From: a virus
Length of the DNA stretch: 23,568 nucleotides
Direction: 5' to 3' (one strand)
Virus record (IMG/VR): IMGVR_UViG_3300020478_000071
Coordinates: 1 to 23,568 of that record
The notes beneath the pieces were generated by a model. It saw nothing but the letters and a program-made list of their open reading frames with translations. It searched no databases and was not told where the DNA came from. Below, in pieces: positions 5,450-11,478 of the stretch (positions are counted from its first letter, which is position 1; every line of letters begins with the position of its first letter). The position numbers and the translations under genes are program-made.

Positions 5450-5629
5450 ATGCATAACCTAGTAGATCCAAACCGTGGAAATTCCACGGAATTGATAAAG
5501 CCAGAAGAGGTTACAGACCTGCTGAGGCTTAAGAGGCAACGGGACGCTCTGGCATGGCAGCTTGCCAATGTGGAGCGCATGATCGAAGCCGCTGAGAACT
5601 ACGATCCAAACTCTGAGGATGTGTTCTAA
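5450..5629 (+). CDS. Small coiled-coil-like protein (59 aa), unknown
   Basis: A 59-residue protein beginning MHNLVDPNRGNSTELIKPEE, followed by a probable helix (V-T-D-L-L-R-L-K-R-Q-R-D-A-L) and an acidic tail. A GGGGAG site lies 4-5 bases before the ATG, and its TAA overlaps the next ATG as TAATG. Element copy 4 lies 25 bases after the start of the gene and is read as R-G-N-S-T, a different frame from other in-gene copies. First gene after promoter P2. Function unknown. Confidence 0.75.
   Translation: MHNLVDPNRGNSTELIKPEEVTDLLRLKRQRDALAWQLANVERMIEAAENYDPNSEDVF
5475..5487 (+). repeat. GTGGAAATTCCAC element, copy 4
   Basis: Exact copy inside the gene at 5450-5629, near its start, in the R-G-N-S-T frame. 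Flanks C and GG. Confidence 0.95.
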
Positions 5630-5814
5630 TGTTCGATCTGTTGGAGAAGGTCCTACCTATCCCTGAGTACCCTGGCCTGTACTACATGATCTGTATCGCG
5701 ATGTTTGTTCGTGGTTGTCATTTGATGGCTGAGTGGTATTGGGCTAGGGAGCGTGCTCGGGGTCCTGAGTACTGGCAAGCGCTTTTGGATTCCGAGTTTA
5801 GGAAGGGTGGTTGA
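5629..5814 (+). CDS. Small membrane-associated protein (61 aa), unknown
   Basis: A 61-residue protein with one hydrophobic, aromatic-rich stretch at about residues 16-42 (YYMICIAMFVRGCHLMAEWYW) that may span or lie on a membrane, then a charged C-terminus. It is coupled to the gene before it by TAATG. No family is recognised. It is part of the P2 operon of very small genes, typical of phage host-takeover regions. Confidence 0.65.
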   Translation: MFDLLEKVLPIPEYPGLYYMICIAMFVRGCHLMAEWYWARERARGPEYWQALLDSEFRKGG

Positions 5815-5815
5815 A

Positions 5816-5950
5816 ATGGGGTTCTTGGACTACAGATGCGAGAACTGCGACGAGGAAGAACACGACATTTGTTGGGTCGATGAACCTGACGAGGATTGTG
5901 TGTGTTGCGCTGAGTCGTTTATTGGAGATAGGAAAGAGGAGGTTGCCTAA
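5816..5950 (+). CDS. Small Cys-rich zinc-ribbon-like protein (44 aa)
   Basis: A 44-residue acidic protein with C-x-x-C (YRCENCDEE), a single Cys (DICWVDE) and a C-V-C-C group, a spacing that suits a small metal-binding fold. The ATG at 5816 has a GGAAGGG site upstream and is preferred over an upstream in-frame start at 5753 that would lie inside the previous gene. The stop overlaps the next ATG as TAATG. Function unknown. Confidence 0.68.
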   Translation: MGFLDYRCENCDEEEHDICWVDEPDEDCVCCAESFIGDRKEEVA

Positions 5951-6138
5951 TGGGCAGCGATGGCAATACTGTGGAAATTCCACAGATAGAGCTTCACGCA
6001 GCGATTATGAAGCTGCAACTAGCTGAGGAACAAGCCAAGCTAGAGGAAGTTCATCAAGTGCTTAAAGAGGCTTCTTGGAGACTTGGTGAAGTTATGGATA
6101 TGATTAAACCCGAACAGTTGGGAGACAATAATGGGTGA
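5950..6138 (+). CDS. Small coiled-coil protein (62 aa), unknown
   Basis: A 62-residue protein whose centre (about residues 13-55) is a continuous heptad-like helix rich in Leu, Glu, Gln and Lys. Element copy 5 is 21 bases after the A of the ATG and is read as V-E-I-P-Q (residues 8-12), so the element occupies the N-terminal segment before the helix. It overlaps the next gene by 8 bases. Function unknown. Confidence 0.68.
   Translation: MGSDGNTVEIPQIELHAAIMKLQLAEEQAKLEEVHQVLKEASWRLGEVMDMIKPEQLGDNNG
5971..5983 (+). repeat. GTGGAAATTCCAC element, copy 5
   Basis: Exact copy with extended symmetry (CTGTGG...CCACAG), close to the 5' end of the gene at 5950-6138, in the V-E-I-P-Q frame. Confidence 0.95.
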
Positions 6139-6355
6139 ATGGATAACCTGTGTTCCTGCCTACGGCAGAGTGTACACAACAAAGAAAGAAGTTGAGGCTG
6201 CATGGAATAGCGGCTGTGACTTCAGGGGTACTGGCTTTGACCAGTACTACCTAAACAATCAAGACATCGAGGGGTCCATAGGGGGTCGTGTCCTGGGAGT
6301 CACGATCCGTTATGGGAAGAACCTAGAGAAAGTTACCTCTATTTCTAACCGATAG
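6131..6355 (+). CDS. Unknown 74-aa early protein
   Basis: A 74-residue protein (begins MGEWITCVPAYGRVYTTKKE) with alternating polar and aromatic residues. It is coupled to the upstream gene by overlap and followed 24 bases later by a strong terminator, so it is the last gene of the P2 transcript. No family is recognised. Confidence 0.65.
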   Translation: MGEWITCVPAYGRVYTTKKEVEAAWNSGCDFRGTGFDQYYLNNQDIEGSIGGRVLGVTIRYGKNLEKVTSISNR

Positions 6356-6379
6356 ATACCCTCCCCTCGTCGGTTAGTG

Positions 6380-6417
6380 CCACCGTCGGCCTTCGGGTCG
6401 GCGGTGGTTCTTTTTTT
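6380..6417 (+). terminator. Rho-independent terminator of the P2 operon
   Basis: Stem CCACCGTCGGCC (6380-6391), loop TTCG, and GGTCGGCGGTGG (6396-6407) with minor mismatch, followed by TTCTTTTTTT. Element copy 6 follows 7 bases after the T-run. Confidence 0.92.
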
Positions 6418-6423
6418 GTGTCT

Positions 6424-6436
6424 GTGGAAATTCCAC
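6424..6436 (+). repeat. GTGGAAATTCCAC element, copy 6
   Basis: Exact copy directly after the terminator T-run at 6411-6417. It is intergenic, with flanks T and AA. Confidence 0.95.
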
Positions 6437-6580
6437 AAACACTCGTCCCTATGCGTAGGTGTGGGTGTCCCACTCGTTGCGTCGAGTGTCCCACCCTGCC
6501 TTAAAGCCTATGAACTAGGGCTTTCGTGTCTGACCCTATTTGCACTTCGGTTGAGCAAACTTGCACTTCGATTCGTCCCT

Positions 6581-6605
6581 GTGAATTTTGTGAAACAAAA
6601 TTCAC
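6581..6605. repeat. 11-bp perfect hairpin
   Basis: GTGAATTTTGT (6581-6591), loop GAA and ACAAAATTCAC (6595-6605) are exact complements. There is no T-run after it. It sits between a terminator and promoter P3 in gene-free sequence. Confidence 0.75.
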
Positions 6606-6648
6606 TTTCTGCGAAGCCACTGTCGGTGCCGTTGGAGGCGGTTTGAGG

Positions 6649-6723
6649 GGTGCCGCGGAGCGGTGCCGTGGACGGTGCCGTAGTAGGTGCTGTGGAGCGG
6701 TGCTGTAGACGGTGCTGTGGAGC
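6649..6723 (+). repeat. Degenerate 12/13-bp tandem repeat (GGTGCYGT units)
   Basis: GGTGCCG or GGTGCTG units start at 6649, 6662, 6674, 6686, 6699 and 6711, with an isolated one at 6625. Spacing alternates between 12 and 13 bp. The array ends three bases before the -35 of promoter P3. It may bind a protein with helical phasing or be a slippage product. Confidence 0.75.
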
Positions 6724-6725
6724 CT

Positions 6726-6754
6726 TTGACAGATATAAATATTTATGATACAAT
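6726..6754 (+). promoter_or_regulatory. Strong sigma70-type promoter P3
   Basis: TTGACA (6726-6731), a 17-bp A/T-rich spacer and TACAAT (6749-6754). It drives the operon beginning at 6816. Element copy 7 lies about 35 bp after the -10, inside the 5' leader of the transcript. Confidence 0.88.
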
Positions 6755-6788
6755 TTTATATGTGGGAGATAACTCTCACAGTAGACCT

Positions 6789-6801
6789 GTGGAAATTCCA
6801 C
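6789..6801 (+). repeat. GTGGAAATTCCAC element, copy 7
   Basis: Exact copy with extended symmetry, in the leader between P3 and the ATG at 6816. The AGAGGGAGA ribosome site follows at once. Confidence 0.95.
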
Positions 6802-6815
6802 AGAGGGAGAAAACA

Positions 6816-7427
6816 ATGGCTGAATTTGAGGTCAATCTAGGAGATACAACAGTCTCCATAGATGATGACGGCTTATACGATGCGATTGAGTACAAAGTAG
6901 ACTCAGCAATCGAAAATTACATATCCAGCAACCTTGATGTCAGTGATGACGTTTACCACGTTATCTGGGACTTCAACCGCTGGGATGAGATCATCAGCAG
7001 CAACATGCAATACATCAGCGTCAATGACCTAGATGATGGTCACCGCCTCGTGCGAGAAGATGATCTAGGAGGTGCCATAGAGACACTACTTGAGGACTTC
7101 CTGCGTGTTGCCGCTGGGGGTCGCTGCGGTGTAGGCAAAGCTTTTGCTGACGCCACCAAACGAGTTATCGGTGAGGTGCTGGGAGGCATAGAGGAACACC
7201 CTGATGCGTTCACTTCTAACTTCGAGCCCATGATCCGCAAGGTTGTCCATGAAGAGTTAGCTGGGACAATGATGAACGGCGGTATCGAGTTCACGGTAAA
7301 GCTAGACGAGAATATTGCCAAAGAGATCAAGCACCAAGTAGCCCAAGAAGTTCTGGAAGGATTCCACGAGGTCCTCACTACTCTTGAGGCAAGGGCAATC
7401 CGTGGAAATTCCACAGACAATGATTGA
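6816..7427 (+). CDS. Unknown acidic 203-aa early protein
   Basis: A 203-residue acidic protein beginning MAEFEVNLGDTTVSIDDDG. It looks mainly helical, and its central part (G-R-C-G-V-G-K-A-F-A-D-A-T) superficially resembles a P-loop but does not fit Walker A. The ATG at 6816 with an AGAGGGAGA site is preferred over an upstream start at 6687, which lies before the promoter. Element copy 8 lies in its last codons (R-G-N-S-T) and its end overlaps the next gene by 8 bases. First gene of the P3 operon. Function unknown. Confidence 0.75.
   Translation: MAEFEVNLGDTTVSIDDDGLYDAIEYKVDSAIENYISSNLDVSDDVYHVIWDFNRWDEIISSNMQYISVNDLDDGHRLVREDDLGGAIETLLEDFLRVAAGGRCGVGKAFADATKRVIGEVLGGIEEHPDAFTSNFEPMIRKVVHEELAGTMMNGGIEFTVKLDENIAKEIKHQVAQEVLEGFHEVLTTLEARAIRGNSTDND
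7402..7414 (+). repeat. GTGGAAATTCCAC element, copy 8
   Basis: Exact copy in the last codons of the gene at 6816-7427 (R-G-N-S-T frame) and only 5 bases before the ATG at 7420, so it occupies the place where a ribosome site should be. Confidence 0.95.
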
Positions 7428-8157
7428 GGCTAGCAACGACCGCAAGGTCACACCCGTAGCGATCCAGCGAGCCAGTGGCCGCTGGGATCCGCGCATCAAG
7501 AACACATATGGGCTACCTGCGGCACATTGCGCTAATAGGACAGAGTTCTGCGATAAGCATTGCTACGCCGAGAAGATTGAGAAGCATCGGCCCGCTGTTC
7601 GTAATCTCTTAGAGCGCAACTGGAAGTTCGTAAGCGAGAACATTGACGACCAAGGTGTGTTGTTCGAGGAACTAGACCTGCTGGTGGGTGAGGTCCACCA
7701 AGGGTTTAGGCGGCACCGAGTCCCTAAGGAGGACTGGGTGTTCCGCCATTTTTGGGATGGTGACATTCCTTCTGAGGCGTTTGCTTATGCCATGCGTGAC
7801 ATTGCGTTCTGGTATCCAGATATCAAGTTCTGGGTCTACACCAGAAACTTCGATGTGGTCCACGCCCTGTCGGGTCCCCCAAACCTCCAAGTGTATCTTT
7901 CTGTGGATAACTTTAATGTCTGGAAAGCTAGAGCCTGCGAGCAGCAGAATCCGTGGGTAAATCTAGCGTTTTGTGCAGACACATGGAAAGACACCCTAAC
8001 TCTTTCTGACAAGTTTCCCCACCGTAGGCGTGGGCCTAGATGTCCAGAGCTAACAGGCAAGATCCCTCTAGTCAACGACGGCGTAGGTGCCTGTGTTGAC
8101 TGTGGGCTTTGCATTAAGGGGGTGAACAACGTCCGATTCGCTGCAAGTAACAAATAA
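7420..8157 (+). CDS. GP88-like phage protein with Cys clusters
   Basis: A 245-residue protein resembling the phage GP88 family. Conserved-looking parts are NTYGLPAAHC...FCDKHCYA (Cys37, 44, 48, the last in a C-Y-A motif), FWDGDIPSEAFAYAMRDIA...WVYTRN in the middle, and a C-terminal cluster RCPEL...ACVDCGLC (Cys208, 225, 228, 231). The two clusters suggest a bound metal or Fe-S centre, and the C-x3-CYA motif recalls radical-SAM-like proteins, but the reaction is unknown. The ATG at 7420 is chosen because an upstream TTG frame only adds residues encoded by element copy 8. There is no good Shine-Dalgarno apart from the element itself. Confidence 0.72.
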   Translation: MIEASNDRKVTPVAIQRASGRWDPRIKNTYGLPAAHCANRTEFCDKHCYAEKIEKHRPAVRNLLERNWKFVSENIDDQGVLFEELDLLVGEVHQGFRRHRVPKEDWVFRHFWDGDIPSEAFAYAMRDIAFWYPDIKFWVYTRNFDVVHALSGPPNLQVYLSVDNFNVWKARACEQQNPWVNLAFCADTWKDTLTLSDKFPHRRRGPRCPELTGKIPLVNDGVGACVDCGLCIKGVNNVRFAASNK

Positions 8158-8164
8158 ACAATCC

Positions 8165-8177
8165 GTGGAAATTCCAC
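8165..8177 (+). repeat. GTGGAAATTCCAC element, copy 9
   Basis: Exact copy, intergenic, 12 bases before the ATG at 8190, followed by AGAAAGAAAAC. Confidence 0.95.
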
Positions 8178-8189
8178 AGAAAGAAAACA

Positions 8190-8534
8190 ATGACATATAC
8201 GAAAGAAAAAATTAAGAATGCCATCGAAAATGGCATCATCTATCCAGACGGTCACTCGATCATCGACCCTGACCATTATGAGGGTTTCGATGTAACCGAG
8301 ATCACCGAGGTCCATCACTCTGACTTCAGCAGCCCCACAACAACCATTTGGGGACATGACGGCGAACCAAAAGAGTCAATGGAGGGAGTGTACAATCTCA
8401 CCTTCTTGTACTGGGTCGCTGATAAAGCTGGTCTTGAGGTAGACACACCTTACGGGGGTAGAGGGTCTAACGCTCGCCACATAGTTAAACAACTTGTTGA
8501 GTGGAGCGGTGCAGATCCAGATGCCACAAGATGA
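8190..8534 (+). CDS. Unknown 114-aa early protein
   Basis: A 114-residue protein beginning MTYTKEKIKNAIENG, with His/Asp-rich stretches and no recognised domain. Its only purine-rich site before the ATG is the AGAAAGAAAA that follows element copy 9. The end overlaps the next gene by 14 bases. It belongs to the P3 operon. Function unknown. Confidence 0.7.
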   Translation: MTYTKEKIKNAIENGIIYPDGHSIIDPDHYEGFDVTEITEVHHSDFSSPTTTIWGHDGEPKESMEGVYNLTFLYWVADKAGLEVDTPYGGRGSNARHIVKQLVEWSGADPDATR

Positions 8535-8796
8535 CCCGCAACTAGAAGCCAAGATCTTGGACTTCTGGTATGCGACTATTCGACTGGAGCAAGCAGCAAA
8601 GGGTTGCGCTGACTTGTTCCAGTCGATTGTCATGCCCGAGGCAGCCTTGGACAGAGTTTATGAACGTGCCACTTACCTCCATGCCCTTGGGGGTAATGCA
8701 GAAATAGCTAGAGAAGCAGTATCAAAATATATAGGTCCTAACAGGACACACTATTTCGTGGAAATTCCACAGAAAGAAGAAGAAGGAAATGAGTAG
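8521..8796 (+). CDS. Unknown 91-aa early protein
   Basis: A 91-residue, mostly helical protein beginning MPQDDPQLEAKILDFWYATI. Its ATG overlaps the upstream gene. An upstream in-frame start at 8494 is possible but lies deeper in that gene. Element copy 10 forms its C-terminus as V-E-I-P-Q-K-E-E-E-G-N-E, so the protein simply runs through the element and through the next gene's ribosome site. Function unknown. Confidence 0.65.
   Translation: MPQDDPQLEAKILDFWYATIRLEQAAKGCADLFQSIVMPEAALDRVYERATYLHALGGNAEIAREAVSKYIGPNRTHYFVEIPQKEEEGNE
8758..8770 (+). repeat. GTGGAAATTCCAC element, copy 10
   Basis: Exact copy at the 3' end of the gene at 8521-8796 (V-E-I-P-Q frame) and 18 bases before the ATG of the DUF932 gene. 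Confidence 0.95.
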
Positions 8797-9814
8797 CAAA
8801 ATACAACCATTAGACGCACAGCACATGCGATTCGCAGAATCGGCATGGCACAACTTAGGGAAGGTAGGAGAAATCGACCACGCCGAATCACTTTCGGCGC
8901 TGGACTGGGCTGATGCATATTTGGATGCACCATTCTTTATGCACGAAGCAGAGAACCCAATGTACGAACCAGAGTTCCATGAGTTTGAGAACGCTAGGAC
9001 TGTAATCCTTAAGCATTACCCTGTGGCCCACGGCCACCACACACCTAGGTACAAGCTGGTGCAGCATTCGTTCTTGACCAGAGAACTGCTTCCCAAGCTG
9101 ATTGACGCTGGATTGGTTCAATCTATCGAATCCATAGGTACTTACAGCAACGGTGAGGCTGCGTTTGTGTCAGTCCGTTTACCTAACGACATCAAGATTG
9201 ACGGCTATTCGGAGATCCATAACGTCATCAACTTGACCAATGGCTACGACAAGTTGCCGTTGTCCCTAACAAATAGTTTGGGGATTGTTGTCTGTGCTAA
9301 CACGATGCAGACCAATGTCTTGAATGTACCCTCATGGCATACCTTTAAGCACATAGGCGCGCCTGCCGAGTTGATGAGCGAGGCTGTGTCCGAGCTAGTC
9401 AAGCGATACTACTTGGGAACTGAGTATTCCAATCGGGTTCAGCGCCTGCTTGATAAAAAGTTTGTTGACGCTGAGTTCGACAAACTCATTAGGCAAGTTA
9501 TTGGTGACCAACCAAACAAATACAAGGTCCATGATGATGGGCCAAGGGTTACACGAGCGTGGACTGAGTGGGACAATAAGCGCAACCAGATGCAGTGGCG
9601 CTATCAAGAGGATCCCAACAACACCCACATTATCGGGACTGCTTGGGGGGCTCTTATGGCTGTGCAGGCGTATGAGCAGAAGGATCTGCGAGTAAGTAAG
9701 GCCAGTGGGTCTAAGAATGAGCGCCATCACCGCAATGTTGTGATGGGCAAGTTACCTCTGACCGAGAAGGCTGTGCAGGCTCTGGAAGTTAAGCACATCT
9801 TGGCAGGAGTGTAG
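8789..9814 (+). CDS. DUF932-family phage/plasmid protein
   Basis: A 341-residue protein of the DUF932 type (phage/plasmid-like protein, TIGR03299 group). Recognisable parts are an early AWHNLG, a YKLVQHSFL segment and LPLSLTNSLGIVVCANTM in the middle, all typical of that family. Members occur on phages and plasmids; their molecular role is not established. It overlaps the preceding gene by 8 bases, with AGAAGAAGGAA before the ATG. Length is in the usual range and the gene looks intact. Confidence 0.85.
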   Translation: MSSKIQPLDAQHMRFAESAWHNLGKVGEIDHAESLSALDWADAYLDAPFFMHEAENPMYEPEFHEFENARTVILKHYPVAHGHHTPRYKLVQHSFLTRELLPKLIDAGLVQSIESIGTYSNGEAAFVSVRLPNDIKIDGYSEIHNVINLTNGYDKLPLSLTNSLGIVVCANTMQTNVLNVPSWHTFKHIGAPAELMSEAVSELVKRYYLGTEYSNRVQRLLDKKFVDAEFDKLIRQVIGDQPNKYKVHDDGPRVTRAWTEWDNKRNQMQWRYQEDPNNTHIIGTAWGALMAVQAYEQKDLRVSKASGSKNERHHRNVVMGKLPLTEKAVQALEVKHILAGV

Positions 9815-9818
9815 ATCT

Positions 9819-9831
9819 GTGGAAATTCCAC
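9819..9831 (+). repeat. GTGGAAATTCCAC element, copy 11
   Basis: Exact copy with extended symmetry, 4 bases after the DUF932 stop and 19 bases before the ATG at 9851. A separate AGGAGGG ribosome site lies between. Confidence 0.95.
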
Positions 9832-9850
9832 AGAAAGACAAGGAGGGCCA

Positions 9851-10087
9851 ATGGGTCAATTAACTGACGAGCAGAATGAGATCTTGCTTGAGCTATTCGA
9901 TACCGTCCATGACTCGATGCACATGATGAGACTCATGGCTCAGTCGATGGAAGAAGCAGTGGTGGAAACGGAACACTGCTTGTTGATGGCGTTGAGGGCT
10001 CTAAATGCAGAGGACGAACTCTTTCGCAAGCCCACAATTTGTTCAGATAATGTAATTAAATTCCCAGAAGGAGGGAGAAATGAATGA
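9851..10087 (+). CDS. Small helical protein (78 aa), unknown
   Basis: A 78-residue protein with an amphipathic, Met/Leu/Glu-rich helix over about residues 5-55 (TDEQNEILLELFDTVHDSMH). A strong AGGAGGG site lies 6 bases before the ATG. Its end overlaps the next gene by 8 bases. Function unknown. Confidence 0.68.
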   Translation: MGQLTDEQNEILLELFDTVHDSMHMMRLMAQSMEEAVVETEHCLLMALRALNAEDELFRKPTICSDNVIKFPEGGRNE

Positions 10088-10313
10088 GGTTACAGAGTCC
10101 AATGGGTACCCCATTATTCACAAGGTACCGATAGGTAATGATCCTGGCTGGTTCAGGATCATGGTGCAGCGCCCTAAGGAGCGATGCCCATTCCCTGAAG
10201 CTCCGTATGTCGTAGCGGTGAAAGACTTCAACCGACTCGACTACGACGGATGGGCCTATGCCGTGTCGTATGACCTAAGTTTTGAAGCAGCAGTCGAACT
10301 GCTCAACAAGTAA
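10080..10313 (+). CDS. Unknown 77-aa early protein
   Basis: A 77-residue protein beginning MNEVTESNGYPIIHKVPIGN, likely a small alpha/beta fold with a C-terminal helix (FEAAVELLNK). A GGAGGGAG site precedes the ATG. No family is recognised. It is translationally overlapped with the previous gene. Confidence 0.68.
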   Translation: MNEVTESNGYPIIHKVPIGNDPGWFRIMVQRPKERCPFPEAPYVVAVKDFNRLDYDGWAYAVSYDLSFEAAVELLNK

Positions 10314-10323
10314 AGGATAACTC

Positions 10324-10464
10324 ATGGAGTACTTTTCTATAGACCCACCAGATGATCCCTATGCGGACATGACTGAAGAGGAATATGACGAGATGATGGA
10401 AGCTCGTGAAATTGCTGAGTCATTGTATTGGGATAGAAAAATAGATGAGGCCAGAGGGAACTAG
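10324..10464 (+). CDS. Small acidic protein (46 aa)
   Basis: A 46-residue, very acidic protein beginning MEYFSIDPPDDPYADMTEEE, with 17 Asp/Glu in total. AAAGGA lies about 6 bases before the ATG, and its TAG is followed immediately by the ATG of the lysozyme-like gene. Acidic small phage proteins can mimic DNA, but nothing here proves that. The coupling supports it as a gene. Confidence 0.6.
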   Translation: MEYFSIDPPDDPYADMTEEEYDEMMEAREIAESLYWDRKIDEARGN

Positions 10465-10806
10465 ATGAACGTCTGGCTGGCTATTTGGCGTATTCTGGAC
10501 TTCGCTTCTTTCGTGGAAATTCCACAGGAACAAGTTCAGATCGCTGAATCTGTTTGCTCGTATGAATGGGAGGACAGCGACTGTGTGGAGGCTCTGGGGA
10601 TTGTTTGGTGTGAATCGCTAGGTAATCCTCGGGCCTACAACGGTGTTGACCACGGCCATTTTCAAGTAAATGAATTTTACTGGGCAAATGTTTTTGGTAA
10701 GAAAACTTGGGCTAAGCGGTATGACATATCAACCAATACGGCGATGGCTCATCACATTTACAACACTAAAGGAGCTTGGAGGCTCTGGACCTGTGGAAGG
10801 AAGTAA
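10465..10806 (+). CDS. Lysozyme-like / SLT-type protein in the early operon
   Basis: A 113-residue protein with a lysozyme-like pattern: CVEALGIVWCESLGNPRAYN, with Glu50 in the catalytic position, followed by GVDHGHFQVN and a C-terminal WRLWTCG. This resembles the E-S-x-G-N-P-x-A ... G-x-F-Q-I-N core of transglycosylases. The first 16 residues (MNVWLAIWRILDFASF) are hydrophobic and could act as a short membrane anchor or signal. Element copy 12 encodes V-E-I-P-Q right after that segment, at residues 17-21. It is not next to the late lysis genes, so a role at entry or in the early phase is possible. Start: ATG directly after the previous stop. Confidence 0.7.
   Translation: MNVWLAIWRILDFASFVEIPQEQVQIAESVCSYEWEDSDCVEALGIVWCESLGNPRAYNGVDHGHFQVNEFYWANVFGKKTWAKRYDISTNTAMAHHIYNTKGAWRLWTCGRK
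10513..10525 (+). repeat. GTGGAAATTCCAC element, copy 12
   Basis: Exact copy 48 bases into the lysozyme-like gene, V-E-I-P-Q frame, between its hydrophobic N-terminus and the enzyme domain. Confidence 0.95.
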
Positions 10807-11234
10807 TGATTACTAAAACTTGTTACAACGAAGAGTGCTCTCAGGAGAACCCTCAGCCACTCACCAATTTCCATAAACAATCAACAGGCAAACTCGGCGT
10901 ACGTTCACGCTGTCGTACCTGCCACAATCAAGCCATGCGTGACTACGAACGCAAACGGGGACCTGAATGGCGCAGAAAGAAAACTTTGCACCGATACGGG
11001 ATAACTCCCCAAGACTATGACCGCATGTTTAGGGAACAGGAAGGTAAGTGCAAAATATGTGAAAAAATTCCACAAGAGCGACACAGCAGAGATAGGCATC
11101 TCGTGGTAGACCATTGCCATACTACGCAGGCCGTAAGGGGCCTTCTCTGTCACTCGTGTAACCGAGCACTTGGAATGTTTAACGATGACCCTAAAGTGCT
11201 AGATAAAGCCGCAGCTTATTTGAGGAGTGCATGA
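10806..11234 (+). CDS. Endonuclease VII-like nuclease
   Basis: A 142-residue protein of the phage recombination endonuclease VII family (His-Me finger). An N-terminal zinc-ribbon-like part (Cys6, Cys11, then RCRTC at 36-39) precedes the domain. The domain starts with RYGITPQDYDRMFREQEGKC. It has Cys82/Cys85, a catalytic-type VDHCHTT (about 101-107), RGLLCHSCNRALG (Cys115/118, Asn119) and the usual tail A-A-A-Y-L. In T4 this enzyme resolves branched DNA before packaging. The ATG at 10806 overlaps the upstream TAA. A distorted version of the 13-bp element occurs at 11059-11073. Confidence 0.9.
   Translation: MITKTCYNEECSQENPQPLTNFHKQSTGKLGVRSRCRTCHNQAMRDYERKRGPEWRRKKTLHRYGITPQDYDRMFREQEGKCKICEKIPQERHSRDRHLVVDHCHTTQAVRGLLCHSCNRALGMFNDDPKVLDKAAAYLRSA
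11059..11073 (+). repeat. Possible decayed GTGGAAATTCCAC element
   Basis: GTGAAAAAATTCCAC keeps the right half (TTCCAC) and the outer GTG but has an A-run in place of GGAA. It is read as E-K-I-P-Q inside the endonuclease VII gene. It may be chance. Confidence 0.3.
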
Positions 11235-11235
11235 C

Positions 11236-11478
11236 ATGAAACATGATTGCCAAGGCAATCCTTCGCTCACCAATTACGGTAGAGGGTGCCGTTGCGACTT
11301 ATGTCGCTCTGCCAAATCCCTCTACGAACAAGAACGAAGGGATAAAGCAAGAAAGTATAAAGCTGAGAACCCAGATAAGACACCTCCGAAAAAACCAGCA
11401 GGGAAACGAGACAACCCCGTTGTCTATGCTGATGCGTTTACAAGAGGAGAAATATTGAGAGCAAGAGGAATGGCATGA
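11236..11478 (+). CDS. Small basic Cys-containing protein (80 aa)
   Basis: An 80-residue protein with an N-terminal pattern DCQGN...YGRGCRCDLCRSAKSLYEQ, in which the C-x-C-x-x-C group may bind metal, followed by a Lys/Arg-rich part. Such short Y-G-C-R-C-x-x-C modules occur in actinobacteriophage proteins. The ATG at 11236 is taken, 7 bases after GAGGAG; a GTG at 11227 would also be in frame. Its stop overlaps the next ATG. Function unknown. Confidence 0.65.
   Translation: MKHDCQGNPSLTNYGRGCRCDLCRSAKSLYEQERRDKARKYKAENPDKTPPKKPAGKRDNPVVYADAFTRGEILRARGMA

Larger units (their letters stand above)
6356..6815. other. Gene-free structured region between two early transcripts
   Basis: It contains a terminator (6380-6417), element copy 6 (6424-6436), a duplicated GTGTCCCAC, an 11-bp perfect hairpin (6581-6605), a TTGCACTTCG direct repeat (6540-6549 and 6561-6570), a 12/13-bp tandem repeat (6649-6723), promoter P3 (6726-6754) and element copy 7 (6789-6801). 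Frames here (for example 6377-6646 and a Cys-rich 6526-6708) lack ribosome sites and translate the repeats, so none is called. A structured RNA is possible but not proven. Confidence 0.6.

Noticed and set aside
6377-6708. Overlapping frames, including a Cys-rich one at 6526-6708
   Set aside because: They start inside or just after a terminator and translate tandem repeats; no ribosome sites.
7836-8357. A 173-codon minus-strand frame opposite the GP88-like gene
   Set aside because: It crosses two well-supported plus-strand genes and an element copy, with no start signal or recognisable domain.
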